Assembly: GCA_029062865.1 (NCBI GenBank)
Contig: JAIDPG010000166.1
Span: forward strand, 1-14,609
DNA from: Oscillospiraceae bacterium
GTDB taxonomy: Bacteria > Bacillota > Clostridia > Oscillospirales > Ruminococcaceae
DNA: 14,609 nucleotides
Direction of reading: 5' to 3'
The position numbers and the translations under genes are program-made. Positions 6,299 to 13,758 of the stretch are shown one piece after another. The notes beneath the pieces were generated by a model. That model did not search any database. It was given only the letters and a program-made list of their open reading frames with translations, and was not told where the DNA came from. Numbering within the stretch: the first letter of the stretch is position 1; each line of letters begins with the position of its first letter.

Positions 6299-7300
6299 AT
6301 GGAAGAACAAAAGAAAAAACGCATTTTAAGCCTTATCCAGCCGACTAATACGCCCCATTTGGGCAACTATCTGGGAGCGATGCAGAACTGGGTAAAAATG
6401 CAGGACGAGTTTGACTGTACCTACGGCATTGCCGACCTGCACTCGATAACCGTGCGGCAGGACCCCGTAAAGCTCCGCGCGCAGATCAAGGAGAGCTATG
6501 CGCTGCTTATCGCGTGCGGGCTCGACCCCGAAAAGTCCACGCTGTTCGTGCAGGGGCATAACCCGAACCACGCCGAGCTCGCGTGGATACTCAGCTGCTA
6601 TACGCAGTTCGGCGAGCTCTCAAGAATGACGCAGTTCAAGGACAAATCCGCCAAGCATCCCGAGAACATAAACGCGGGCTTGTTTACCTACCCCGTGCTT
6701 ATGGCGGCGGATATTCTGCTTTACCAAGCCGATCTCGTCCCCGTTGGACAGGATCAGCTCCAGCATCTGGAGCTCGCGCGGAACATCTGCCAGCGCTTCA
6801 ACGGCGTTTACGGCGACGTGCTCACGATGCCCGAGGGCTACATCACGAAATCCACCGCAAAGGTGATGTCGTTACAAGACCCGCAAAAGAAAATGAGCAA
6901 GTCCGATGAGAACGCCAACGCGTCCGTCTGGGTCCTCGACGACCGCGACACGATAATCAGAAAGTTCAAGCGCGCCGTCACGGACAGCGAGACCGAGGTC
7001 TGCGCACGCGAGGGCAAGGACGGCATAGTAAACCTTATGTCGATCTACGGCGCGGTGACGGACAAGAGTTTCGACGAGATAGAGGCGGAGTTCAAGGGCA
7101 AGGGCTACGGCGATTTCAAGCTCGCGGTAGGCGAGGCGGTAGCCGACAAGCTCGCGCCGATGCAGGCGGAATTCAAGAGAATAAGCGCCGACAAGGGCTA
7201 TATCGAGGCTTGCATGAAGCAGGGCGCGGAAAAGGCGTTCAGAACCAGCCGCAAAACCTTGCAAAAAGTGCAGAAAAAGGTCGGCTTCGTGCAGCTTTGA
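6299..7300 (+). CDS. trpS: Tryptophanyl-tRNA synthetase
   Basis: This cytosolic class Ic synthetase activates tryptophan with ATP and charges tRNA-Trp. The 333 residues match the family length. The HIGH-type signature appears as TPHLGNY (18-24) after the segment SLIQPTN, the KMSKS loop is intact at 198-202 (DPQKKMSKSD), and between them are FVQGHNPNHAELAW (83-96), MTQFKDKS (110-117) and AADILLYQADLVPVGQDQLQH (136-156), the tryptophan- and adenylate-binding core of the family. The C-terminal helical part (after about 210) should bind the anticodon. AGAAAGG at 6284-6290 lies 8 bases before the ATG. The gap upstream is only 26 bases, so there is no room for a T-box leader directly in front, although such leaders are common on clostridial trpS genes. 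Confidence 0.97.
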   Translation: MEEQKKKRILSLIQPTNTPHLGNYLGAMQNWVKMQDEFDCTYGIADLHSITVRQDPVKLRAQIKESYALLIACGLDPEKSTLFVQGHNPNHAELAWILSCYTQFGELSRMTQFKDKSAKHPENINAGLFTYPVLMAADILLYQADLVPVGQDQLQHLELARNICQRFNGVYGDVLTMPEGYITKSTAKVMSLQDPQKKMSKSDENANASVWVLDDRDTIIRKFKRAVTDSETEVCAREGKDGIVNLMSIYGAVTDKSFDEIEAEFKGKGYGDFKLAVGEAVADKLAPMQAEFKRISADKGYIEACMKQGAEKAFRTSRKTLQKVQKKVGFVQL

Positions 7301-7343
7301 TTGTGCAAAATTCACAAAGTTTTCGCTATTATTAAAAAGGTAC

Positions 7344-7372
7344 TTGCAATTTGCGGCGATTTCTGTTATAAT
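7344..7372 (+). promoter_or_regulatory. Promoter of rpmB
   Basis: TTGCAA (7344-7349) and a perfect TATAAT (7367-7372) are separated by 17 bases, placing the start near 7379 and giving a leader of about 100 bases. A second TATAAT occurs a few bases downstream without a clear -35. No known ribosomal-protein leader fold was recognised. Confidence 0.75.
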
Positions 7373-7481
7373 AATTTTTGTTATTGATATAATGTATTAG
7401 GGAAGTATTGATTTGACGGCGGGGAGATCCGCTTGGATTTGATCAAAATATCCTTAGAGCTTTGGAAGGACGGTGTTATAT

Positions 7482-7670
7482 ATGGCTAAATGCGAAATTT
7501 GCGGAAAGAGCGTGACCTTCGGGATCAAGGTATCCCACTCTCATAGACGCACGAACAGAACCTTCAAGCCGAATGTCAAGAAGGTAAAGGCGGTCGTAAA
7601 CGGCACTCCGTGCAGAGTGAATGTTTGCTCGCGCTGCCTGCGTTCGGGCTTGGTTCAGAGAGCAGGTTAA
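7482..7670 (+). CDS. rpmB: 50S ribosomal protein L28
   Basis: L28 is a small basic protein of the large ribosomal subunit, located near the base of the L1 stalk region. The 62-residue sequence shows the family pattern: MAKCEICGKSVTFGIKVSHS, then HRRTNRTFKPNVKKVKAVVNG, and VCSRCLRSG near the end. The pairs CEIC and CSRC make this the zinc-binding (C+) form. I chose the ATG at 7482 with GGAAGGA at 7464-7470; an in-frame GTG at 7473 would leave only 2 bases to that site. It is transcribed alone, between a consensus promoter and a strong terminator. Confidence 0.97.
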   Translation: MAKCEICGKSVTFGIKVSHSHRRTNRTFKPNVKKVKAVVNGTPCRVNVCSRCLRSGLVQRAG

Positions 7671-7684
7671 TCACTTAAACCCTT

Positions 7685-7709
7685 AGAGCCGCCTAAAAGC
7701 GGCTCTTTT
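7685..7709 (+). terminator. Rho-independent terminator of rpmB
   Basis: AGAGCCGC (7685-7692) and GCGGCTCT (7699-7706) form a perfect 8-bp GC-rich stem with a 6-base loop (CTAAAA), followed by TTTTG. It lies 14 bases after the stop codon and separates rpmB from the surface-polymer locus. Confidence 0.88.
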
Positions 7710-7756
7710 GCCGTTAATTATCACTTTTTATTTCCATATTTAAGGAACAAATCGTC

Positions 7757-9442
7757 ATGCTAAAAACCTCTGAAACAACTGCAAAAAACCAAACGAGCGC
7801 GGTAAAGGAGCTTCTCCCCGCGTGGAGCGTCGCGTTTGCGTTCTGCTTTATGCTTTTTCTCTACGAGCCGCTCGTGATGTACGCGACAAACAAGGACGAC
7901 CTCCGCTTCGACCTCGGCACGATTTTCGCGCCGCTGCTCGGGATCTTCCTGATATTTTTCGCGAGTCTCGCGGCGGTGCTTTCGGGGCTGTTTTTCCTGT
8001 TCAGAGCCCTTCGCAAGCCCGCGGTTTTCAAGATCATCACGGCGATCGTTTTCGTGATCTTCGCGGCGACCTATGTTCAGGGAAATTTCCTTGCGGGAAA
8101 TCTCCCCGCTCTGGACGGCGCCGCTATCGACTGGAGTTCCTACACAAAGGACAACATCATCACCCTCGCGGTGTGGGTCGTTCTCCTCGCACTGATGATT
8201 TTGGCGCTTGTCAAGTGCGAGCTTGACAGCGTTATGAAATTCGCGGCGCTGTTATCCGCGGCGATCTTCGTAATGCTCTCCGTCTCGCTCGTCAGCGTTC
8301 TCGCAAGGAACGATGCGCTCCACGGCAAGGGCGCGTTCATAAGCACCGCCGCGGGTTTAAACGGCGCTTCGACGGACAAGAATTTCTTCATCTTTATGGT
8401 GGACAGCCAAAGCGCGGCGGAATTCTCCGAGGTCATTTCCGACGAGGAATTCAATAACGCGTTCAACGATTTCACGTTCTATCCCGACACGCTCTCAACG
8501 TTCGCCTACACACGCGACAGCCTGCCGTATATCATTTCGGGGCATATGAACCTCAACGAGCAGGACTTCGGCGACTACACGAAAAACGCGCTCAACAGCT
8601 CGCTTCTTTTCGAGGAGCTCGACGAGCGCGGATATGAGCTGTATCTTTACAGCAACGAGCTCTCGTGGTACGGCAGCAGGGGCTTCGATATTAAAAACGC
8701 CGTTGATTTCAAGAAGGGAAGCCTCCGCTTCGGCGAGTTTTTCAAGCAGGAAGCACGCTACGTAAGCTTCAAATATCTGCCGTACATATTCAAAAAGTAT
8801 TCCGATATCGAAGCACTGGATCTCAACCGCGCGATTAAAATGAGCGAAACGGACGAGATGTACGATTGGCGCAACGACGCGCTTTATGACGGCTTCAATA
8901 ATTCGGCGATCGAAACGTCGGGCGCGGCGCAGTTCAGGCTTATCCACGCCGAGGGCGCGCACGTGCCGCTGGACATGGACGAAAACCTCAATCGTATAGA
9001 GAACGGCACATATATTCAGAAAACCGCCGCCACCGCGAAGCTTATCCGCGCGTTTATCGAGAGCTTAAAGCAAGCGGGAGTTTACGACAACTCCGCGATA
9101 ATTATCTTAAGCGACCACGGCTATCAGCCCGCAAGCGGCGCTCCCGAGAATTATATTCTCTCGCGGTTCAACCCCTTGCTGATGATAAAGGGCTTCGGCG
9201 AGCGCCACGACTTCGCGGTCTCGGACAAGCCGGTATCCTATCTCGACCTGCCCGACGCGTATGTTGATCTCCTCAACGGCAAGCAAACCGCCGAGCTTTT
9301 CCCGGACGCGGAGTACCCCCGCACCCGCACGGTCATCTGGTATGAGATCTACAAGGAAGAGCACAAGGAGGAATACCGGACAGACGGCAAAGCCACCGAG
9401 TGGGATAAATTCGTAAACACCGGAAAGATCTACGACCTTTAA
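7757..9442 (+). CDS. Membrane-anchored sulfatase/alkaline-phosphatase-superfamily transferase, copy 1 (LtaS-like layout)
   Basis: A 561-residue integral membrane enzyme with about five N-terminal helices (roughly 22-42, 54-82, 92-109, 134-153, 160-184) and an extracytoplasmic catalytic domain. This is the layout of lipoteichoic acid synthase and phosphoethanolamine transferases, which move phosphoglycerol or phosphoethanolamine from lipid donors through a threonine nucleophile. Expected active-site residues are present: D216 in FIFMVDSQ, the likely nucleophile T252 in YTRDSLPYIISG, H397 in FRLIHAEGAH, and D453-H454 in IIILSDHG. AAGGA at 7742-7746 precedes the ATG by 10 bases. It follows the rpmB terminator, though no convincing promoter was found in the short gap, and is followed by a paralog at 9621. 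A classical LtaS is about 620-650 residues, so this is a shorter relative; the substrate is not determined. Confidence 0.82.
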   Translation: MLKTSETTAKNQTSAVKELLPAWSVAFAFCFMLFLYEPLVMYATNKDDLRFDLGTIFAPLLGIFLIFFASLAAVLSGLFFLFRALRKPAVFKIITAIVFVIFAATYVQGNFLAGNLPALDGAAIDWSSYTKDNIITLAVWVVLLALMILALVKCELDSVMKFAALLSAAIFVMLSVSLVSVLARNDALHGKGAFISTAAGLNGASTDKNFFIFMVDSQSAAEFSEVISDEEFNNAFNDFTFYPDTLSTFAYTRDSLPYIISGHMNLNEQDFGDYTKNALNSSLLFEELDERGYELYLYSNELSWYGSRGFDIKNAVDFKKGSLRFGEFFKQEARYVSFKYLPYIFKKYSDIEALDLNRAIKMSETDEMYDWRNDALYDGFNNSAIETSGAAQFRLIHAEGAHVPLDMDENLNRIENGTYIQKTAATAKLIRAFIESLKQAGVYDNSAIIILSDHGYQPASGAPENYILSRFNPLLMIKGFGERHDFAVSDKPVSYLDLPDAYVDLLNGKQTAELFPDAEYPRTRTVIWYEIYKEEHKEEYRTDGKATEWDKFVNTGKIYDL

Positions 9443-9449
9443 TAAAAAA

Positions 9450-9591
9450 GTGCTTCCCCGCCGAAGACAGGGAAGAATAAAGATAAATTCCCCCGCGGAG
9501 CGTGGGAGACGCAGGAAGAAACCACGTGTTTCCCCGCCGAAGGCGGGGAAACACAAAGATCAATCCCCCCGCGGAGCGGGGGAGACGCAGC
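9450..9591. repeat. Two tandem copies of a GC-rich hairpin element
   Basis: Two related 66-base segments (9450-9515 and 9526-9591, period 76) each contain two adjacent hairpins. In the second copy the first hairpin is a perfect 13-bp stem, GTGTTTCCCCGCC (9526-9538) with GGCGGGGAAACAC (9542-9554) around a GAA loop, and the second is CCCCCGC (9566-9572) with GCGGGGG (9576-9582). The first copy is the same with mismatches that weaken both stems, as if older. The elements fill the gap between the two paralogous transferase genes; no T-run follows, so they are not classical terminators. Confidence 0.85.
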
Positions 9592-9620
9592 TAAAAACTA
9601 CTGACTAGGAGCTAACAAAT

Positions 9621-11297
9621 ATGAACGCCTCAAAACAAACGTCCAAATTCAAGTCCTCGCTTACGCAGCTTCTGCCCGCGTATATCATTTCGTTTGTGTT
9701 CTGCTTTATGCTGTTTATCTTCGAGCCGCTGCTGATGTACAGCACAAATCAGCTGGATTTCTGGTTCGATCTGCGGCACATGTCCCTGCCGATGCTTGTG
9801 ACGTTTCTGGTGTTTTTTGTCGTCGCGGCGGGCGTTCTGACGGCGGTTTTCGCGATAAATAAGGCGATAGTCAAGGATAAGGAGCCGACGTTTTACCGGG
9901 TTTTCCTGCTCATGTTTTTCCTGATTTTCGTGTCGACCTATTTTCAGGGGAATTTCCTCGCAGGCGCGCTCCCGCCGCTTGACGGCACGATGATAGACTG
10001 GAGCGTTTTCACAACCCAGAATATGATAACCGCGGCGATCTGGGTATCCTACGCGGCGCTTATCGTTATTATCTCGGTGAAGTTCACGGTGAAAAAGGCA
10101 GTCAAGATCTTTACGATCGCCACGCTCGTTATCTTCATAATGCTCACAGTTTCGCTTTTAACGGAAATGATAAGCTGGAACTCGTTTAAAAGCAAAAGCA
10201 CTATTGTCGCGACAAACAACAATTTCAACAAGATCTCGACGGATAAGAACTTCGTGATCATGCTCAACGACGCGGTAGCTTCGGTGGATTTCGGGGAGGT
10301 TCTTGACGAAAACCCCGAGTATAAAGAGATCTTCGAGGACTTTACATACTATCCGGACACGCTCGGCGGCTATCCGTGCACGCGCGATTCTCTGCCGCTG
10401 ATTTTGGGCGGGGAGCTCAACAAAAACGAAAAGAAGTTCGAGGATTTCGCGTCCGAGGCGTATAACAACTCGCCGTTGTTTAACGAGCTTGCAGAGCGCG
10501 GCTACACGATCGACATCTATGAGCCGGAGCTTGTGTGGTACGGAAACAGCAGCTTTGACGTAAAAAACAGCACCGTCTCCGGCAATTACAAAATGACGCT
10601 TGAAATGTATTTCCCGCAGGCGGCGAAATATATCAAGTACAAATACCTGCCGTATTTCTTGAAGAAATACTCGGCGATCGAGACCATGAATTTCAACGGC
10701 GCTGTTGATAATTACGTTTACGACAGCCGCACGATCTATTCTATCATAAACGAAAACCCGACGCTTGACAAAACGGACGCGGCTTCGTTCAAGTTTATCC
10801 ATACGGAGGGCGCGCATATTCCGTTCGGGTACGATAAGGATCTGAACATCATCGACGGCTACACGTATTATTCCGTCAAGGTGGAATCAAACATCACGCT
10901 TTTGAAGGCTTGGCTCGAAAGGCTGAAGGCAAACGGCACCTACGACAACACGGTTATAATAATTATGTCCGACCACGGCGACACGAACTTGAATTCCGCG
11001 ACGGATATGCTTGTAAGAGCGAACCCGATGTTTATGATAAAGGGAATAAACGAGCACCATGAGTTCACCGTGTCGCAAAAGCCGATTTCCTATCTGGATC
11101 TGATGGGCATCTACACAAAGCTCCTTGACGGCGCGACCGCCGAGCAGTCCACCGCGGAAATCCCCGACGAGCGCGAGCGCTATTTTATGTGGTACCGCAA
11201 CTTCCGCCTCGAGCATCACATGGAGGAATACGTCGTGAAGGGCAAGGCTTGGGATTGGGAAGAGTTTGAGAAAACAGGCAGAGAATTTGATCTATAG
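9621..11297 (+). CDS. Membrane-anchored sulfatase/alkaline-phosphatase-superfamily transferase, copy 2
   Basis: This 558-residue protein is a clear paralog of the gene before it, similar along its whole length: about five N-terminal helices (22-42, 54-80, 92-109, 135-154, 161-183), then an extracytoplasmic sulfatase-type domain. Shared landmarks are STYFQGNFLAG near 105-115, the likely nucleophile T254 in PCTRDSLPLIL, H394 in FKFIHTEGAH, D451-H452 in IIIMSDHG, and a common end WEEFEKTGREFDL. One difference stands out: where copy 1 has MVDSQ, this copy has MLNDA, so the usual first metal ligand Asp is aligned with N216, with an Asp one position later. AGGAG at 9607-9611 precedes the ATG by 9 bases. 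It probably acts on the same surface polymer as copy 1, with a different or altered activity; this is inferred. Confidence 0.82.
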   Translation: MNASKQTSKFKSSLTQLLPAYIISFVFCFMLFIFEPLLMYSTNQLDFWFDLRHMSLPMLVTFLVFFVVAAGVLTAVFAINKAIVKDKEPTFYRVFLLMFFLIFVSTYFQGNFLAGALPPLDGTMIDWSVFTTQNMITAAIWVSYAALIVIISVKFTVKKAVKIFTIATLVIFIMLTVSLLTEMISWNSFKSKSTIVATNNNFNKISTDKNFVIMLNDAVASVDFGEVLDENPEYKEIFEDFTYYPDTLGGYPCTRDSLPLILGGELNKNEKKFEDFASEAYNNSPLFNELAERGYTIDIYEPELVWYGNSSFDVKNSTVSGNYKMTLEMYFPQAAKYIKYKYLPYFLKKYSAIETMNFNGAVDNYVYDSRTIYSIINENPTLDKTDAASFKFIHTEGAHIPFGYDKDLNIIDGYTYYSVKVESNITLLKAWLERLKANGTYDNTVIIIMSDHGDTNLNSATDMLVRANPMFMIKGINEHHEFTVSQKPISYLDLMGIYTKLLDGATAEQSTAEIPDERERYFMWYRNFRLEHHMEEYVVKGKAWDWEEFEKTGREFDL

Positions 11298-11312
11298 TTT
11301 TAAGTTAATGTT

Positions 11313-11341
11313 TCAAGACAGCATAAATTTCAATTAAAATA
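11313..11341 (+). promoter_or_regulatory. Weak candidate promoter before the YidC fusion gene
   Basis: TTCAAG (11313-11318) and TAAAAT (11336-11341) are spaced by 17 bases in an AT-rich gap. The -35 match is poor, so this is only a candidate; the gene may instead be read from upstream. Confidence 0.3.
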
Positions 11342-11362
11342 TAAATCAGGAGACCAATAATA

Positions 11363-13459
11363 ATGTTTCTGGGAAAAATACTTGGACCCGTAATGGCTTG
11401 GCTGTATAATATGATCGGCAATTACGGCTGGGCGATAATATTGTTTACACTGTTCAGTAAGATCGTGCTGCTGCCCGTTTCGGTGTGGGTGCAGAAAAAC
11501 TCGATCAAAATGGTGAAAATGCAGCCCGAGATAAATCGGATAAAGATAAATCACTTCGGCGACAAGGACGCGATAGCGGACGAGCAGTCGGCGTTGTACA
11601 AGCGCGAGAAGTACAACGCGTTCGCGTCGCTTATCCCGATGCTGATACAGATAGTGCTGCTTATCGGTATGGTTGAGGTGATCAACAAGCCGCTGACTTA
11701 CATCACGAAAACAAGCGAGAGCAACATCACGGCGTTGACGCAGGTCGCGCTAGATAACAACGAAAAGCTCGATCCGAAAAGCTCCGGCTTGGAGATCGCG
11801 GTCGTTGAGGATATCCAAAGCGGCAATTTTTCCGACGAGTATTTCACGAGCATAATGTTCGACAGCTCCGATCTCGCTGTGAATACGATCGCAAAAATAA
11901 AAAATTTCAAGATGAAGTTCGCGGGATTTAGTCTCGGCTGGGTCGCGTCGACAACGGGCGGCATGGCTTGGTGGATCCCGGTTATAGCGGGCGTTTCGGC
12001 GCTGCTGCTCTGCGTCGCGCAGAACTCGATAAACGTCCTGCAAGCCGAACAATCGAAATGGAACAAATACGGTATGCTGGCGTTTTCCGTCGGGCTTTCG
12101 GTTTATCTCGGTATTTTCGTCCCCGCGGGCGTGGCGCTCTATTGGACGGCAAGCAACCTGCTCGCGATACTCCAGCAGTGGCTGTTGAACCTCGCGATAA
12201 ATCCCAAAAAGCACGTGGATTACGAGGAACTTGAAAAAACGCGGAAAGAGCTCTCGGAGCTCAACAATATGCAGTCCGTAAAAGCTCTCCCGCCCGAGGC
12301 GAAAAAGAAAGCGAAGGCGGACTACAAGCGCTTCTTCGGCATCGTCAACAAGCACCTTGTTTTCTATTCAGAAAGCAACGGCTTCTACAAATATTATAAG
12401 GGAATTATCGAGTATATTCTCTCGCACACGAATTTGACGATTCATTATATCACAAGCGATTACAACGACAAAATCTTTGAGCTTGAAAAACAGAATTCCC
12501 AGATCAAGGCTTATTTTATAGACGAAAAGCGCCTGATTACTTTAATGATGAAAATGGACGCGGACGTTGTTGTGATGACAATGCCCGACCTCGAAACCTA
12601 TCATATCAAAAGAAGCTATATCCGCAAGGATATAGAGTACGTCTACATTCCGCACGGAATGGACTCAAACAATCTGGCGTTCCGTCCGCGCGCGCTGAAC
12701 GCGTTCGACACGGTTTACGCCTGCGGAGAACATCAGTATGATGAAAATGTGGCGCTCGCGAAGAAGTTCGGGCTGGAAAACCAAAAGCAGATAAAGTACG
12801 GCTATTGCCTGCTCGACGAGATGATAGCGGACTACGAAAGCTCGCCGCGCCCGGAAAGCGGCAAGAAAACCGTTCTCATCGCGCCGTCGTGGCAAAAGGA
12901 CAACGTCATCGACCTTTGCATCGACGATTTAATGGAAAGTATGCGTGGCAAGGATTATAACGTCATCGTCCGCCCGCATCCGCAGCACGTCCGCCACGCG
13001 CCGCAGAAGTTCGAGCTGATGAAGGAGCAGTATAAGGACGACAAAAATATCACTATACAGACGGATTTCTCGTCCAACGATACGGTTTTCAACGCCGACA
13101 TTCTTATCACAGACTGGTCATCAATAAGCCAGGATTACGCGTTCACGACGAAAAAGCCCGTCATCTTCATCGACACGCCGATGAAGATCATGAACCCCGA
13201 TTACAAGGACCTCGACATCGAGCCGATAAATATCTGGATAAGAAACGAGGCGGGCAGGCTCATAAAAACAGACGAGCTCGGCACGCTTGACGAAACAGTC
13301 CGCGAGCTGCTTTCAAAGCAAGCGGAATATCACGAGAAAATCACCGCCCTCACCGAGCGCTGTGTTTACAATCTCGGCAAAAGCGCCGAGGTCGGCGGAA
13401 AGTATCTTATAGAAGCGGTTCAGAACCAGATCAAAAAGCGAAAGGAGAACAACTCATGA
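11363..13459 (+). CDS. Fusion of YidC/Oxa1 insertase domain with TagB/TagF-like CDP-glycerol glycerophosphotransferase domain
   Basis: One uninterrupted 698-residue frame carries two domains. Residues 1-280 are a YidC/Oxa1-type insertase: YGWAIILFTLFSKIVLLPVS (21-40) with K33 in the place of the hydrophilic-groove arginine, a cytoplasmic loop (44-85), further helices near 88-107, 203-221, 236-255 and 256-278, and FVPAGVALYWTASNLLAILQ (252-271). No lipobox precedes it. A charged linker (281-325) leads to a GT-B glycerophosphotransferase-like domain (about 330-690): IPHGMDSN (429-436), VLIAPSWQ (504-511), VIVRPHPQ (534-541) and ADILITDWSSISQDY (578-592) match the CDP-glycerol transferase motifs. 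It should therefore sit at the membrane with the transferase in the cytoplasm, polymerising or priming a glycerol-phosphate-type polymer; this is inferred. AGGAGA lies 10 bases before the ATG. The next gene overlaps its stop codon. Confidence 0.88.
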   Translation: MFLGKILGPVMAWLYNMIGNYGWAIILFTLFSKIVLLPVSVWVQKNSIKMVKMQPEINRIKINHFGDKDAIADEQSALYKREKYNAFASLIPMLIQIVLLIGMVEVINKPLTYITKTSESNITALTQVALDNNEKLDPKSSGLEIAVVEDIQSGNFSDEYFTSIMFDSSDLAVNTIAKIKNFKMKFAGFSLGWVASTTGGMAWWIPVIAGVSALLLCVAQNSINVLQAEQSKWNKYGMLAFSVGLSVYLGIFVPAGVALYWTASNLLAILQQWLLNLAINPKKHVDYEELEKTRKELSELNNMQSVKALPPEAKKKAKADYKRFFGIVNKHLVFYSESNGFYKYYKGIIEYILSHTNLTIHYITSDYNDKIFELEKQNSQIKAYFIDEKRLITLMMKMDADVVVMTMPDLETYHIKRSYIRKDIEYVYIPHGMDSNNLAFRPRALNAFDTVYACGEHQYDENVALAKKFGLENQKQIKYGYCLLDEMIADYESSPRPESGKKTVLIAPSWQKDNVIDLCIDDLMESMRGKDYNVIVRPHPQHVRHAPQKFELMKEQYKDDKNITIQTDFSSNDTVFNADILITDWSSISQDYAFTTKKPVIFIDTPMKIMNPDYKDLDIEPINIWIRNEAGRLIKTDELGTLDETVRELLSKQAEYHEKITALTERCVYNLGKSAEVGGKYLIEAVQNQIKKRKENNS

Positions 13460-13692
13460 AAAATCTTAAGCTGCTGATTTCCAACAAGGGCTACATCGAT
13501 CCGTCCGTTATGACGTACACTATCCAGGCGATAGCGGGTGTTGTCATCGCCGTCGGGGCGGTTATCGGGATACGGATACGCAAGGCAAAGAAAAAGCTCG
13601 CCGAAAAGCTGAACATCGACGAGAACAAAAACAAAGAGGTCGAGGGAGACGATATTGTCGTAAATCTCGACGAGGAAAAAACCGAAAATTAA
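13456..13692 (+). CDS. Small single-pass membrane protein coupled to the YidC fusion gene
   Basis: A 78-residue protein that I cannot assign to a family. A short N-terminal part precedes one hydrophobic helix at about 20-42 (MTYTIQAIAGVVIAVGAVIG), followed by a strongly basic stop-transfer segment (RIRKAKKKLAEK, 41-52) and an acidic tail rich in Glu, Asp and Asn. This predicts an outside N-terminus and a cytoplasmic acidic tail. Its ATG overlaps the stop of the fusion gene in an ATGA, and AAAGGAG at 13440-13446 lies within that gene, so translation should be coupled. The tight linkage suggests a partner or client of the fusion protein. It is followed by a 13-bp hairpin at 13699-13727. Confidence 0.8.
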   Translation: MKNLKLLISNKGYIDPSVMTYTIQAIAGVVIAVGAVIGIRIRKAKKKLAEKLNIDENKNKEVEGDDIVVNLDEEKTEN

Positions 13693-13698
13693 CTCGAT

Positions 13699-13727
13699 CG
13701 TTCTCCCCGCCGCAGGCGGGGAGAACG
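13699..13727. repeat. REP-like hairpin, 13-bp perfect stem
   Basis: CGTTCTCCCCGCC (13699-13711) pairs perfectly with GGCGGGGAGAACG (13715-13727) around a GCA loop. It shares the core TCCCCGCC/GGCGGGGA with elements at 9526-9554 and 14478-14496. It lies 6 bases after the small membrane protein gene. There is no T-run, so it may stabilise the upstream message or slow transcription rather than terminate it. Confidence 0.8.
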
Positions 13728-13758
13728 TCCGGAACGCATTAAAACACGGAGGAAAATT

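Noticed and set aside
8495..8962. Minus-strand open frame inside the first transferase gene
   Set aside because: It is antisense to a well-supported membrane enzyme, has no domain, and mirrors the codon bias.
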